This document shows, piece by piece, positions 36,667 through 45,597 of a stretch of DNA of 63,460 bases. The translations under genes were made by a program, and so were the position numbers. How positions within the stretch are numbered: the first letter of the stretch is position 1; each line of letters begins with the position of its first letter. A model generated the notes under the pieces. It saw only the letters and a program-made list of their open reading frames with translations, did no database searches and was not told the DNA's origin. The DNA comes from Candidatus Aminicenantota bacterium (GTDB taxonomy: Bacteria > Acidobacteriota > Aminicenantia > JAMOAD01): assembly GCA_027067555.1 (NCBI GenBank), contig JAMOVU010000070.1, positions 1 through 63,460 on the forward strand, written 5' to 3'.

Positions 36667-38193
36667 ATGGATAAATATGCAATTCTTTCGGTTTACAACA
36701 AAAAAGATATTGACAAACTGGCTCTCTTCTTAGAAAAAAATGGATACAAAATATTATCAACAGGAGGAACTGCAAAATTTTTAGAAGAAAAAGGAATAAA
36801 AATTATAAAAATAAGTGAAATTACCAAATTTCCGGAAATCTTTGACGGAAGAGTGAAAACACTCCACCCGAAAATATTCGGGGGGATTTTAAAAAGGAAA
36901 GGTAAGGATGAAGAGGAAGGGGAAAAGCAGAATATTCCAAATATTGAAGTTGTTGTAGTAAATTTCTACCCATTTGAAAGGGTAATCGAAGATAACCTTG
37001 AGTTAGATGAAATGCTTGAAAATATTGATATAGGTGGACCTTCAATGGTAAGGGCAGCTGCAAAGAATTTTAAAAATATAATCATAATAACTGATCCAAA
37101 TGATTATGATAAATTTATAGAAGAGCACGAAAAAAACAAAGGGGAAATAAGCACAAGTTTCAGAAGAGCGCTTGCAACAAAAGCTTTTCTCTCCACATCT
37201 TACTATGATTCTCTAATATTTAACTATCTTAATGAATCTTCTCCCATTGAAAAAGAAATTTTTGTATTAGGTGGAAGAAAGCTTCAGGAATTAAGATACG
37301 GAGAAAACCCCCATCAAAAAGGAGCCCTTTTCTATACTCCTCCTGAATCATATATAAAAGGAATAGAACAAATTCAGGGGAAGAAATTATCATACAACAA
37401 TATAAAGGATTTTTTTGAAACAATGAGTCTCGTTGAAGAATTTAAAAATGAGATATTCTGCGCAATAACAAAACATAATAATTCCTGTGGAGCAGCAGTC
37501 GGAAACTCTCCTAAAGATGCCTTTTTAAAAGCTTTGGAGGGAGACCCAATCTCAGCTTTTGGCGGAATTATAGGATTTTCAGTAAAAGTAGATAAGGAGA
37601 CAGCAGAAGAAATTATAAAAAGTTTTTTTGAAATTGTAATTGCACCTGAATTTGAAAAGGAGGCTCTTGAAGTTTTTAGAAAAAAGAAAAATTTAAGAGT
37701 TTTAAAGCAGAAAAAATTTCCAAAAAGAAAGTTTAATATTTCAATGCTTGATGGTGGTTTTCTCGTTCAGGAAGAGGATTCAGTCTTATGGAAAGATGAA
37801 AAAAAGTATGAGCAGGTAAGTGGAGAAAAGGTTGACACTTCAGTTGAAAAGGATCTTGAGTTTTCTTTCAAAATAGTAAAACACTTAAAATCAAATGCAA
37901 TTTGCATAGTGAAGAATCAAAAACTTATTACAATGGGAACAGGCTTTACATCAAGGGTGGATGCCCTTAAATTTGCTATAAGTAGAATTGAAGATAAAGA
38001 TAAGTTAAAGGATGCTACATTAGCTTCATCAGCGTTTTTCCCCTTTCCGGACTCAATAGAAATAGCAGCGGAATACGGAATAAAAAATGTTATCCAACCG
38101 GGTGGTTCCATAAGAGATAAAGAGGTTATTCAAAGAGCAAAAGAGCTTTCCATTAACATGTTTTTAACTGGTATAAGACACTTTAAACATTAA
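36667..38193 (+). CDS. purH: Bifunctional AICAR formyltransferase / IMP cyclohydrolase
   Basis: Catalyses the last two steps to IMP. The N-terminal cyclohydrolase domain (about 1-190) has SVYNKKDIDKLA, ILSTGGTAKFL, DGRVKTLHPKIFGGIL and NIDIGGPSMVRAAAKN. The transformylase domain has LRYGENPHQKGA, ITKHNNSCGAAVG with the catalytic Lys-His, DPISAFGGI and SSAFFPFPDSIE. The 508-residue length is standard. A CAGGAGG site fixes the start. Its stop shares a base with the start of the next gene, a SpoU-type methyltransferase. Confidence 0.98.
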   Translation: MDKYAILSVYNKKDIDKLALFLEKNGYKILSTGGTAKFLEEKGIKIIKISEITKFPEIFDGRVKTLHPKIFGGILKRKGKDEEEGEKQNIPNIEVVVVNFYPFERVIEDNLELDEMLENIDIGGPSMVRAAAKNFKNIIIITDPNDYDKFIEEHEKNKGEISTSFRRALATKAFLSTSYYDSLIFNYLNESSPIEKEIFVLGGRKLQELRYGENPHQKGALFYTPPESYIKGIEQIQGKKLSYNNIKDFFETMSLVEEFKNEIFCAITKHNNSCGAAVGNSPKDAFLKALEGDPISAFGGIIGFSVKVDKETAEEIIKSFFEIVIAPEFEKEALEVFRKKKNLRVLKQKKFPKRKFNISMLDGGFLVQEEDSVLWKDEKKYEQVSGEKVDTSVEKDLEFSFKIVKHLKSNAICIVKNQKLITMGTGFTSRVDALKFAISRIEDKDKLKDATLASSAFFPFPDSIEIAAEYGIKNVIQPGGSIRDKEVIQRAKELSINMFLTGIRHFKH

Positions 38194-38969
38194 TGAAATA
38201 CAAACCTGTTTCAAAAGAAAAGATAGAAGAAATATATGAAAAGATAAAAAAGTTAAAAAGAGAAAAAATATTTTTAATAGAAGATATTAAAACTCTTGAA
38301 ATAGCTATTGATTATAAATTAAAACCACTTATCATACTTATTACAGAAAAAATTGCGGAATCCTTTTCATCCTTGCTAAATTCTTCTGACATTATAGAGG
38401 ATAAAATATTTATTATTTCGGAAAAAAGAATAAAAAAGCTTAAACAGGTAAAAACAAATCCGGGGATTATAGCTCTTTTTAAAAAGAGAGATAGTAAAAA
38501 TATTAAACCAAAAAAAACTGAGTATTATTTTGCACTTGAAAGGATTCAGGATCCGGGAAATGTTGGAACAATCATAAGATCAGCTCTTAATTTTAATGTG
38601 TCAAAAGTCCTCCTCTCAAAAGGTTCAGCATCAATCTATAATCCCAAGGTGGTAAGGGGGAGCATGGGAACAGTTATGATACAACAAATAAAGGAAAATT
38701 TAGAACTTAAAAAAGAGCTTTTATCTTTAAAAGAAAAAGGATTTAAGGTTTATTTAACCTCTTCAAAAATAGGTAAAAGTATAGATTCCATTAACTTTGA
38801 GTTTCCTTCCATTTTTGTTCTTGGAAATGAAAGTAAGGGAATTTCCCCGGAAATAGAGGAGACAGGAGATTTTTGGATTAAAATTCCAACAACCGGAAAA
38901 TCCGATTCTTTGAATGTCTCTGTTTCCGCATCAATCATAATGTATGAGATTTATAAAAAAAACCATTAA
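38193..38969 (+). CDS. TrmH/SpoU-family RNA 2'-O-methyltransferase
   Basis: SAM-dependent ribose methylase with the trefoil-knot SPOUT fold, acting on tRNA or rRNA. The three motifs are present: ALERIQDPGNVGTIIRSA, then VLGNESKGISPEIE and IPTTGKSDSLNVSVSASI. An N-terminal substrate-binding domain of about 95 residues precedes them. The 258-residue length fits the RlmB/TsnR-like group, but the exact RNA target cannot be read. The ATG overlaps the purH TAA (TAATG). A strong intrinsic terminator lies about 140 bases after the stop and probably ends this operon. Confidence 0.9.
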   Translation: MKYKPVSKEKIEEIYEKIKKLKREKIFLIEDIKTLEIAIDYKLKPLIILITEKIAESFSSLLNSSDIIEDKIFIISEKRIKKLKQVKTNPGIIALFKKRDSKNIKPKKTEYYFALERIQDPGNVGTIIRSALNFNVSKVLLSKGSASIYNPKVVRGSMGTVMIQQIKENLELKKELLSLKEKGFKVYLTSSKIGKSIDSINFEFPSIFVLGNESKGISPEIEETGDFWIKIPTTGKSDSLNVSVSASIIMYEIYKKNH

Positions 38970-39108
38970 AGAATTTTTAAATTTCAAAGGTAGAAAAATT
39001 TGTTTAGCAAGAAAAAATACCTTTATCGAATTAATAACAAAAGATTACTCTCTCATACTTTTAAACTTGTCTCTTTACAAAATGTTTATAAACAAAAAGT
39101 TCAAATTG

Positions 39109-39143
39109 AAAGGGAAGAGAGTAAAAACTCTCTTCCCTTTTTT
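39109..39143 (+). terminator. Strong intrinsic terminator, probably two-way
   Basis: AAAGGGAAGAGAGT and ACTCTCTTCCCTTT pair perfectly over 14 bases around an AAAA loop, followed by more T residues. It ends the purH-methyltransferase unit and lies 2 bases beyond the stop of the convergent GDSL esterase gene. It is the only hairpin of this quality in the window. Confidence 0.9.
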
Positions 39144-39145
39144 AT

Positions 39146-40345
39146 CTATTCCCCTCCGTTTCCATAATCAAATAGTTCTTTATAAGAGTAGAGAGGGATT
39201 TCATAATCATATGTTTTATTAATCACTTTAATAAACTCATTGGCTATAATAGCATAGCCCAGAGAACTTGGATGAACCCCATCGTATGAAAAGAGCCCAC
39301 CGGTTAGATAATCAAGAGTAAAAGTCACACCGCCTATCTTAAAACCATTCTTGTAAACATTATCAAACAAAGCATTAACATCAACAAGAGCTGCATTATA
39401 CTTTTTCGCTGCATCAGAAATTATTGTATTGTATTGCTCAACATAAGAGTTAAGTTGAGAAACTTCTTCCGGACTCAAAGTCACCCCATCAGGCAAAGGC
39501 TCCCCATTACCACCTAAAGCAACAGGAATACCATACCCTTGTAAAATATACGGCAATCCTTTTAAAGTAATATACCAACCCTCTGTCATAGGTCCCTGCG
39601 GACCAATGTAAGTAATAGGTTTTCCATCAGGACCTATTATAGGTTCATTTGTTTGAGGATTTGTAATATATATAGAAAGAGCAGTCACAAATGGTATCTG
39701 GGTAACACTCGGGATATTAGCTATTGCGATTTTAGCTCCGGATGTTTTAAGCATGGCTAAAGCTTGGTCAAGTAATTGTGCGTATGTGTCAGGAGGAAAT
39801 ATGGTAACTCCTAATATAACTTTTCCTGCTCCGACTGCTCCCAAAACCTCATTATTTCCAAGCCAAAATGTGATTAATTTTGGATTTAAGCTAAGAGCCT
39901 GCTGAACAGCATTTCCTAATTTCCTCAGGACAATGTTATAAAAAGGATTCGTTAAGGAATCATAATTCGGGTAAAGTGCAGTGTAAAGGGTTGCTCCCGG
40001 GATACCTAAATTATCATAGGCTCTCGGCAATGAGAGATTCAGAGGGGAACCATAAGTAGAAGCTGTCGTAAAAGTTATTGGATTAAGACTAACAAGCTGC
40101 ATTAAAGGGGGAATTCCAGGAGAAGAGATGAGAGGTTGTTCAAAATCGCTGATCCCCAACTGCTTCGCAATTATATTTGGAAAAGAAAATGCCTGATAAT
40201 CAGCAACAAGCCCTCCACTTTGGTAGCCTGCAGTTAAAGAATCTCCTATAGCTACATATTTGGTAAGATCTGTCTTATAATCGCTACTAAACAAAAAACC
40301 AACAAATAAAATAATTAATAAAGATAATAATACTCTTTTCCTCAT
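39146..40345 (-). CDS. Exported SGNH/GDSL-type esterase or lipase
   Basis: Serine hydrolase of 399 residues with a signal peptide (about 1-20). Block I AIGDSLTAG holds the catalytic Ser36. FWLGNNEVLG gives the oxyanion Asn, and DGVHPSSLGYAIIAN near the end carries the Asp and His. The middle contains a large Gly/Pro-rich insert (about 215-275). It is last in a chaN-fadL-esterase operon, 10 bases behind fadL, so the likely job is to free fatty acids for the FadL channel. Whether it is periplasmic or surface-bound is not clear. The actual ester substrate is unknown. Confidence 0.9.
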   Translation of the reverse strand: MRKRVLLSLLIILFVGFLFSSDYKTDLTKYVAIGDSLTAGYQSGGLVADYQAFSFPNIIAKQLGISDFEQPLISSPGIPPLMQLVSLNPITFTTASTYGSPLNLSLPRAYDNLGIPGATLYTALYPNYDSLTNPFYNIVLRKLGNAVQQALSLNPKLITFWLGNNEVLGAVGAGKVILGVTIFPPDTYAQLLDQALAMLKTSGAKIAIANIPSVTQIPFVTALSIYITNPQTNEPIIGPDGKPITYIGPQGPMTEGWYITLKGLPYILQGYGIPVALGGNGEPLPDGVTLSPEEVSQLNSYVEQYNTIISDAAKKYNAALVDVNALFDNVYKNGFKIGGVTFTLDYLTGGLFSYDGVHPSSLGYAIIANEFIKVINKTYDYEIPLYSYKELFDYGNGGE

Positions 40346-40355
40346 ATTCTACCCC

Positions 40356-41621
40356 TTAAAAGTTAAACCTCAAGTTAACGCCTGAAATAAAAGCATAACT
40401 TTTGTAAGTCCCGTTGAAATTATCCTCATTTTCTCCGTTTGTTGAGGCATCCTTAAACAATACAATAGAATTTCCAAAATCCACAATTATTTTTCCCATT
40501 TTATAACTTACACCAAATGTAATGCCATGCTTATCAGAATCTGGTAAATCAGGCCCCAAACTAACGGCCTCCGGAGCCCCCTGATCATAATAATAACCTG
40601 CTCTTACAGTAAATTTATTAGAAATATTCTTTTCAACACCAAACCTGAAAGTATATGTATCCTTATAATGCTTAATAACAGTCTTGGAGAACAGAGGATA
40701 ATCTTCAAACTCTATCTTTAACTCATTATACTGACTCCATTTCATATAATCAACAGAAGCAGTGAACAAAAATCCTTCAAAAACGGTAGTTGAAAAACCA
40801 GCACTAAAAAGAGAAGGGAAGACAAGACTTGTTTTTCCTGTAGCTTTTGAAGGGAATTTAGCTGCTATCATTGCATCTAAAACGGGTATCCCGGTGGATA
40901 CGAGATTAAACTCTGCATCTCCCTGATAATCAATAGTCATCTTCCCTGAATATGAAAAGCCAATGTTAAATTTACTAAACTTCAAAAGAGTCCCTATTCT
41001 ATAACCCAATCCATGGCTCATTTCAGATTCAAGATGAAGCTTTGCCACATCAATTACAGCAAAATTCAATGGATTTACAAAAGGAATTACCTGATCATTA
41101 TATAGCTTGGAATTTCTATAAATCAAGGATACAGCAACCCCTATATTTTCTGAAAGTTTGAGTCCTAATGTTGGAGTCAAATCTACTGCCTGTACCTCTG
41201 TGTTAGTTGTAATATACCTTCCCGACCATTTTTCATCCCATTTCACACCAAGGCCAAAGGGGACACTAACTCCCACACCAAGAAAAATCCTTTTCCCAAA
41301 CTTTTTGCCAAAATACAAATTCGGGACAAAGAATGTCTGAGATACAGCAGTCTCACTCACACCCTCTCCCGGATAGGGATTCGCACCATCGAATTCTACA
41401 GAAGGGAAAATCATAAATCCACCTACAGAAAAAGCTGTTCCCTCCAAAAAAGCTGTTCCGCCGGGATTGTAAAAAAGCGCTGAAAGATCATCAGCAACAG
41501 CAACAAAAGACTCTCCCATACCAACTGCTCTTGCTCCCCCTTCATTAAGAGAGAAGCCACCTGAAAACACAAGAACAGAAGATAACAAAAAGAGAGTTAA
41601 AGCATAAAATGTTTTTTTCAC
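40356..41621 (-). CDS. FadL-family outer-membrane hydrophobic-compound transporter
   Basis: Beta-barrel channel of the OmpP1/FadL/TodX family, which carries long-chain fatty acids or other hydrophobic molecules across the outer membrane. A signal peptide (about 1-20) is followed by the N-terminal hatch GGFSLNEGGARAVGMGES and the classic DDLSALFYNPGG. Alternating strands fill the rest, and the C-terminus is VNLRFNF with terminal Phe, as expected for Bam-dependent barrels. The 421-residue length is typical. An exported esterase follows and a ChaN-like gene precedes, giving a compact lipid-acquisition unit. The cargo is inferred. Confidence 0.93.
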   Translation of the reverse strand: MKKTFYALTLFLLSSVLVFSGGFSLNEGGARAVGMGESFVAVADDLSALFYNPGGTAFLEGTAFSVGGFMIFPSVEFDGANPYPGEGVSETAVSQTFFVPNLYFGKKFGKRIFLGVGVSVPFGLGVKWDEKWSGRYITTNTEVQAVDLTPTLGLKLSENIGVAVSLIYRNSKLYNDQVIPFVNPLNFAVIDVAKLHLESEMSHGLGYRIGTLLKFSKFNIGFSYSGKMTIDYQGDAEFNLVSTGIPVLDAMIAAKFPSKATGKTSLVFPSLFSAGFSTTVFEGFLFTASVDYMKWSQYNELKIEFEDYPLFSKTVIKHYKDTYTFRFGVEKNISNKFTVRAGYYYDQGAPEAVSLGPDLPDSDKHGITFGVSYKMGKIIVDFGNSIVLFKDASTNGENEDNFNGTYKSYAFISGVNLRFNF

Positions 41622-41636
41622 GATACCTCCTTTAAA

Positions 41637-42485
41637 TCAATATACAATAAAATCTGCTATTTTATTTTCCACATTTACTTTATCTGAAGGCAAAACTTTA
41701 ATATTGGCTATTTTCACTTCTGAAAAAAGAGTTTTTAAGACAGCAGCTGTTCCCAATTTATAATCAGAATGAAAAGAACCATTAATATGAAGTATTAAAA
41801 ATCCAGGGTTCTTTTTCATTTCTCTAAAAATACTCTCCGCCATAGTTGAATCTTTTACACACTGAGCCTTGTAAAATTTCTCCTTAAACTTTGAAGCCCC
41901 ATGCTTTCCCATAGGCCCCCCCATAGATTCCATTGTTTTATAAAAAAGTTTTCTGTATTGAGGATAATCAAAATATATTGTTTTTGCTATAAGCCTCCGT
42001 TCCTCCGGCCTAAGGGTATTTAAAATAGCCAATCCATTTCTTGCAACCATTGCAGCATATCTTCTTGGAACATTTGAAGCTATTACTTTAATGCCTTTCT
42101 CTTTTGCAAACTCAATCATTGGTTTATAATCTGTTGGATAATTTTTCCAGGGACGGGAGTTTTTCAAAAATTCTTCCTCAGATATTTTTCCCTCAAGATA
42201 CTGATTTAAAATACCCTGAACATCCCTCTCAAACATTTCAAGGGACAGAATTATTTTTCCTTTTTTCTTAGCATAAAGTTTTTTTAAAAGTTCAAGTTCC
42301 ACAAAGTGAGCTTTGGGATCAGTATGCTGTTCACCTACAAAAACAACATCATAATGCTTAAGCATATCAACCATCTTATCAAATGACTTTAACTTATTTC
42401 CATTATGAATAATCTTTAAATTACCCACATTAAATCCCATAAACAAAAAGATTATAAAAAGAACAATTAAACTTTTTGTCTTCAT
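41637..42485 (-). CDS. ChaN-family (DUF399, Tiki/EreA-like fold) protein
   Basis: A 282-residue exported protein with an N-terminal hydrophobic signal (about 1-22, no lipobox). The ChaN motifs are VVFVGEQHTDPKAHFVELELL, LSLEMFERDVQ, RPWKNYP, VIASNVPRRYA and HINGSFHSD near the C-terminus. Family members bind haem or act as metal-dependent hydrolases. The conserved Glu, His and Asp residues here would suit a metal centre. It heads the unit with fadL (15-base gap) and a GDSL esterase. A role in lipid or haem handling at the envelope is inference. A consensus AAGGAGG site precedes the ATG. Confidence 0.88.
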   Translation of the reverse strand: MKTKSLIVLFIIFLFMGFNVGNLKIIHNGNKLKSFDKMVDMLKHYDVVFVGEQHTDPKAHFVELELLKKLYAKKKGKIILSLEMFERDVQGILNQYLEGKISEEEFLKNSRPWKNYPTDYKPMIEFAKEKGIKVIASNVPRRYAAMVARNGLAILNTLRPEERRLIAKTIYFDYPQYRKLFYKTMESMGGPMGKHGASKFKEKFYKAQCVKDSTMAESIFREMKKNPGFLILHINGSFHSDYKLGTAAVLKTLFSEVKIANIKVLPSDKVNVENKIADFIVY

Positions 42486-42506
42486 TTTTCCTCCTTGTAA
42501 AAATTA

Positions 42507-42535
42507 ATTTTAACAATAAACAAAACAATGTGCAA
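42507..42535 (-). promoter_or_regulatory. Promoter of the chaN-fadL-esterase operon
   Basis: On the minus strand, TTGCAC (42535-42530), 17 bases and TAAAAT (42512-42507) with TG one base upstream. A short leader with AAGGAGG leads to chaN. Confidence 0.6.
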
Positions 42536-42591
42536 ATGAAAGAAAGTTAATCTTTAAAAGCCCTAATTTTACAAATAAACACAGTATTTTC

Positions 42592-42620
42592 TTGAATATA
42601 AACCTAAAAAAAGATAGAAT
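42592..42620 (+). promoter_or_regulatory. Promoter of the membrane SpoIIE phosphatase operon, leaderless type
   Basis: TTGAAT (42592-42597), 17 bases and TAGAAT (42615-42620). Only 6 bases separate the -10 box from the GTG start, and no Shine-Dalgarno site exists. Transcription is expected at the G of the start codon. Confidence 0.65.
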
Positions 42621-42626
42621 ATTTAA

Positions 42627-44510
42627 GTGAAAAAACTGTTTGGTATATTAGGTATCTCAATATTAATCCTTTTATTTTTCTTTCTCCCATTTAAAGATGC
42701 TTTACAATTATCCATAATTTTGATTTCTATTTATCTTTTTGTCAAAATATTCTCCTTCCTCTTAAGAAAAATACTCTGGAAAATTAGAAATAAACTAATT
42801 CTTTCGTATTTCTTTGTAGCAATAATCCCTCTTATTCTCTTTATCTTTCTCTCATATTTTCTTGTAAGTTTTCTTTTCGGAGAGTATGGTAATTATATTT
42901 TTACCAACACTCTTCAAAACAGATTAAACTTTCTGGAAAGAGTGGTTAATTTAAACAGAGAGGATTATGCAAAAAGACTTAATATTATAAAAATTAAAGA
43001 TAAGAATAAAATAGAAGGATTCAAAAAACTTCTTTCACAATGGGAGAAAAGGGATAAAAAAGATTTGAGCAAAGGACTCCTGGTCTATAAAGGGGATAAG
43101 AATGAATCATCTATTTTCCTTTACTATTATAATAAGAAGGATATTTACATCTGGAAAATATCAAAAGAAACTTTAGACAGAATAAGAGAGGCCACCTTAT
43201 GGAAATCAACCTTTATAATAAAAAGGTTAAACTTAAATAAAAATACATTAAACAATACTGATCTTGAAAATGCAAAAACAATCTCAGAATTAAAAACACC
43301 TTTGAGAATTGCTCAAGAGGAAGAAAGTAAACTTTCAAAACTTCTAAAATTTAAGTGGATTAATATAGTAAAAGTAATAAATTTAGATAAGATAGATTTA
43401 AATACAGCAATTATAATCCTTTCCTTTGACATAAAATTGGCAAAACAAAAGTTTAAAACAACCCTTCTTTCAGGTACATTATTGGAATCCCAAAAAGCAC
43501 TTCTTTTTGTACTTTTCTCCATTACTCTAATTCTGTCATTTCTGTATCTCCTTTCATTTATTTTAGGAATAATTCTTGCAAAGAGTATAACCTCCTCTAT
43601 CTCCAATCTATATATTGGTACCAAAAAGTTAATTGAAAAAAACTTTCAATATAGAATTACAAAAATACCATCCGATCAACTCGGAGAAGTGGCAATGTCA
43701 TTTAATTCCATGGCAGAAAGTATTGAACAACTTCTTAAAGAAGAAAAAGAAAAGGAAAGGTTAAAAAGAGAGCTGGAACTTGCCACAAAAATGCAGAAAA
43801 AATTATTACCTGCAGATGATTTAAGAGTTGGAACTTTTATATTTTCCGGACTATCAATCACAGCACAGGAGGTGGGAGGAGATTACTATGATTATTTCAA
43901 AGAGGGAGAGAGAATATTTTTTTCCATTGCTGATGTTGCAGGCAAAGGAATGCCCGCTGCCTTTTATATGGCTGAAATTAAAGGAATCATAAGAAGCATC
44001 GCCCATTCCACAAAAAAACTTAAAGAGATTGTAGAAGAAATAAATTACATAATTCACAATTCCATAGAAAAAATAAGTTTTGTTACCGCAATTATAGGAT
44101 ATCTGGATATTTCAAAAAATGAATTAAGATATATTAGATGTGGACATCCACTCCCTATTAAGGTATCCTCCAGCAAAAAGGTTGAAGAGATTTTTTCAGA
44201 AGGAATTGCTTTGGGAATAAGGGAAAGTATTAAAGAACATATTGAAGAAAAAGCTGTAAAACTTCAAGTGGGAGAAACCTTTGTTTTTTACACTGATGGA
44301 CTATCAGAAATGCGTGATGAGGAAGGGAAGATTTATGGAGCAAAAAGAATTGTATCCCTTTTTGAAGAAGAAGATGTAAACAATGTAAAGGATTTCAAAA
44401 GAATAATAAAAGAGGGAGTGTATTCCTTCATCGGGAATAATTATATTGATGATGATATTACAATTTTGATAATAAGGAATCACTATGGAAAAAAAACTGA
44501 AAAAATTTGA
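42627..44510 (+). CDS. Membrane HAMP-linked SpoIIE-type PP2C phosphatase
   Basis: A 627-residue sensor phosphatase. Two or three N-terminal helices (within 1-90), a periplasmic sensing part (about 95-285) and another helix (about 290-315) lead to a HAMP linker (to about 375). A coiled coil containing LATKMQKKLLP connects this to the PP2C domain. Catalytic metal residues lie in GGDYYDYF (about 417), IADVAGKGMPAAF, YTDGLSEMRD and DDDITILII. It probably reactivates a STAS protein after an outside signal. The GTG start falls where transcription should begin, so the mRNA is likely leaderless. It overlaps rnc by 26 bases. Confidence 0.9.
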   Translation: MKKLFGILGISILILLFFFLPFKDALQLSIILISIYLFVKIFSFLLRKILWKIRNKLILSYFFVAIIPLILFIFLSYFLVSFLFGEYGNYIFTNTLQNRLNFLERVVNLNREDYAKRLNIIKIKDKNKIEGFKKLLSQWEKRDKKDLSKGLLVYKGDKNESSIFLYYYNKKDIYIWKISKETLDRIREATLWKSTFIIKRLNLNKNTLNNTDLENAKTISELKTPLRIAQEEESKLSKLLKFKWINIVKVINLDKIDLNTAIIILSFDIKLAKQKFKTTLLSGTLLESQKALLFVLFSITLILSFLYLLSFILGIILAKSITSSISNLYIGTKKLIEKNFQYRITKIPSDQLGEVAMSFNSMAESIEQLLKEEKEKERLKRELELATKMQKKLLPADDLRVGTFIFSGLSITAQEVGGDYYDYFKEGERIFFSIADVAGKGMPAAFYMAEIKGIIRSIAHSTKKLKEIVEEINYIIHNSIEKISFVTAIIGYLDISKNELRYIRCGHPLPIKVSSSKKVEEIFSEGIALGIRESIKEHIEEKAVKLQVGETFVFYTDGLSEMRDEEGKIYGAKRIVSLFEEEDVNNVKDFKRIIKEGVYSFIGNNYIDDDITILIIRNHYGKKTEKI

Positions 44511-45219
44511 AGAAATAATAAATTATAAGTTTAATAACATCAAACTGTTGAAAAAGGCGCTTTCTCACACCTCTTATGTAAGCAAAACAGGTGAGAGTAA
44601 TGAAGTGTTTGAGTTTTTAGGTGATTCGATTATAGGTTTTTATCTCGCAAAAGAGTTGGTGAAACTGTTTCCAGATATGAGAGAGGGAGATTTAAGTAAA
44701 CTGAAAGCAATTTTATCATCAAGAAAATATCTTTTTGAACTTTCCAAGCAGATAAAACTTGGAGATTTCCTATATCTTGGAAAAGGAGAAAAGCAGGATA
44801 AAGGAGGAGAGAAAGTAAACATTACATCATCAGCATTTGAAGCCCTTGTGGCAGCCATCTATCTTGACGGGGGAATAGAAGCAGTGGATAATTTTTTAAA
44901 AGGTTTTTTTGAAGGCATCTTCACAGCTTTCAGAGGAAAGAAGATAAAAATCAATGATTATAAATCGGAAGTTCAGGAGCTTTTCCAGAAGATATGGAAA
45001 AGAGCCCCTGTATATGTTGTGGAAGAGGAAATTGGGCCTGAACACAACAAAATATTCAAAGTAGTTATGATTGGTATTAACAATGAAATTTTAATAAGGG
45101 GACAGGGGAAAACAAAAAAGGAAGCTGAGCAGGCAGCTGCAAAATCCTATCTTTTTTCCCTTTTCCCGGAAAAAAACATTGTAGATTTTGATGATTTTTT
45201 TATAGAAATTTTAGATTAG
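44485..45219 (+). CDS. rnc: Ribonuclease III, with a changed metal-site residue
   Basis: Dimeric endonuclease that cuts double-stranded RNA in rRNA and mRNA processing. The signature NEVFEFLGDSIIGF provides Glu43 and Asp47. The second block reads ITSSAFEALVAAIYLDGG. The Glu is kept, but the usual Asp three positions before it is Ser. A double-stranded RNA-binding domain follows (about 165-235: DYKSEVQELFQK, GQGKTKKEAEQAAAKSYL). The 244-residue length is normal. The ATG sits inside the phosphatase gene, so RNase III is coupled to a signalling protein here. Activity is likely, since related enzymes with single changes at that Asp can keep some function. Confidence 0.93.
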   Translation: MEKKLKKFEEIINYKFNNIKLLKKALSHTSYVSKTGESNEVFEFLGDSIIGFYLAKELVKLFPDMREGDLSKLKAILSSRKYLFELSKQIKLGDFLYLGKGEKQDKGGEKVNITSSAFEALVAAIYLDGGIEAVDNFLKGFFEGIFTAFRGKKIKINDYKSEVQELFQKIWKRAPVYVVEEEIGPEHNKIFKVVMIGINNEILIRGQGKTKKEAEQAAAKSYLFSLFPEKNIVDFDDFFIEILD

Positions 45220-45229
45220 GAGGTAATAG

Positions 45230-45571
45230 ATGTTTATAAAAAAAAGTCTTGATGAAGTGAAAAAAGAAAAGGTGGAAACAGCTGAGAAAACTTATATTAG
45301 ATGGATGTTAGGCCCAAATGATAATGTACCGAACTTCTATTTCAGAATTTTTGATGTTGAGCCTGGAGGAAGCAGTCCTTACCATAAACACGATTGGGAA
45401 CATGAAGCTTTTATTCTTGAAGGCAAAGGGTATCTTAAAACTGAAGAGGGAAATATAGAATTTAAAAAGAATGACATATTGTTCGTACCTCCGAATGAAA
45501 TGCACCAATTCGTAAATAATGGAGATTCTCTTTTGAGATTTATTTGTGTAATCCCCAAAAGAGACTATTAA
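45230..45571 (+). CDS. Single-domain cupin protein
   Basis: A 113-residue beta-barrel protein. The cupin motifs are clear: GGSSPYHKHDWEHEAFILEGKG (motif 1, with two His and a Glu as metal ligands) and FVPPNEMHQFVNNGD (motif 2, third His). Similar stand-alone cupins bind metal and small molecules, or act as isomerases or sensors; the ligand here cannot be told. It follows rnc by 10 bases behind a strong AGGAGGT site. Confidence 0.85.
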   Translation: MFIKKSLDEVKKEKVETAEKTYIRWMLGPNDNVPNFYFRIFDVEPGGSSPYHKHDWEHEAFILEGKGYLKTEEGNIEFKKNDILFVPPNEMHQFVNNGDSLLRFICVIPKRDY

Positions 45572-45584
45572 AAAGTCATTCTCA

Positions 45585-45591
45585 AAGAGGT
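45585..45591 (+). promoter_or_regulatory. Shine-Dalgarno site that decides the thioesterase start
   Basis: AAGAGGT ends 6 bases before the ATG at 45598. An upstream in-frame start at 45544 would overlap the cupin gene and add 18 unmatched residues. Confidence 0.6.
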
Positions 45592-45597
45592 ATTTTA

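Noticed and set aside
38944-39222. Possible 92-residue gene after the SpoU-type methyltransferase
   Set aside because: It starts inside the methyltransferase gene, has no ribosome site of note, and runs through the strong terminator hairpin at 39109-39143 and into the convergent gene.
45544-45597. Longer thioesterase start inside the cupin gene
   Set aside because: The later ATG has AAGAGGT at good distance and matches the family start.
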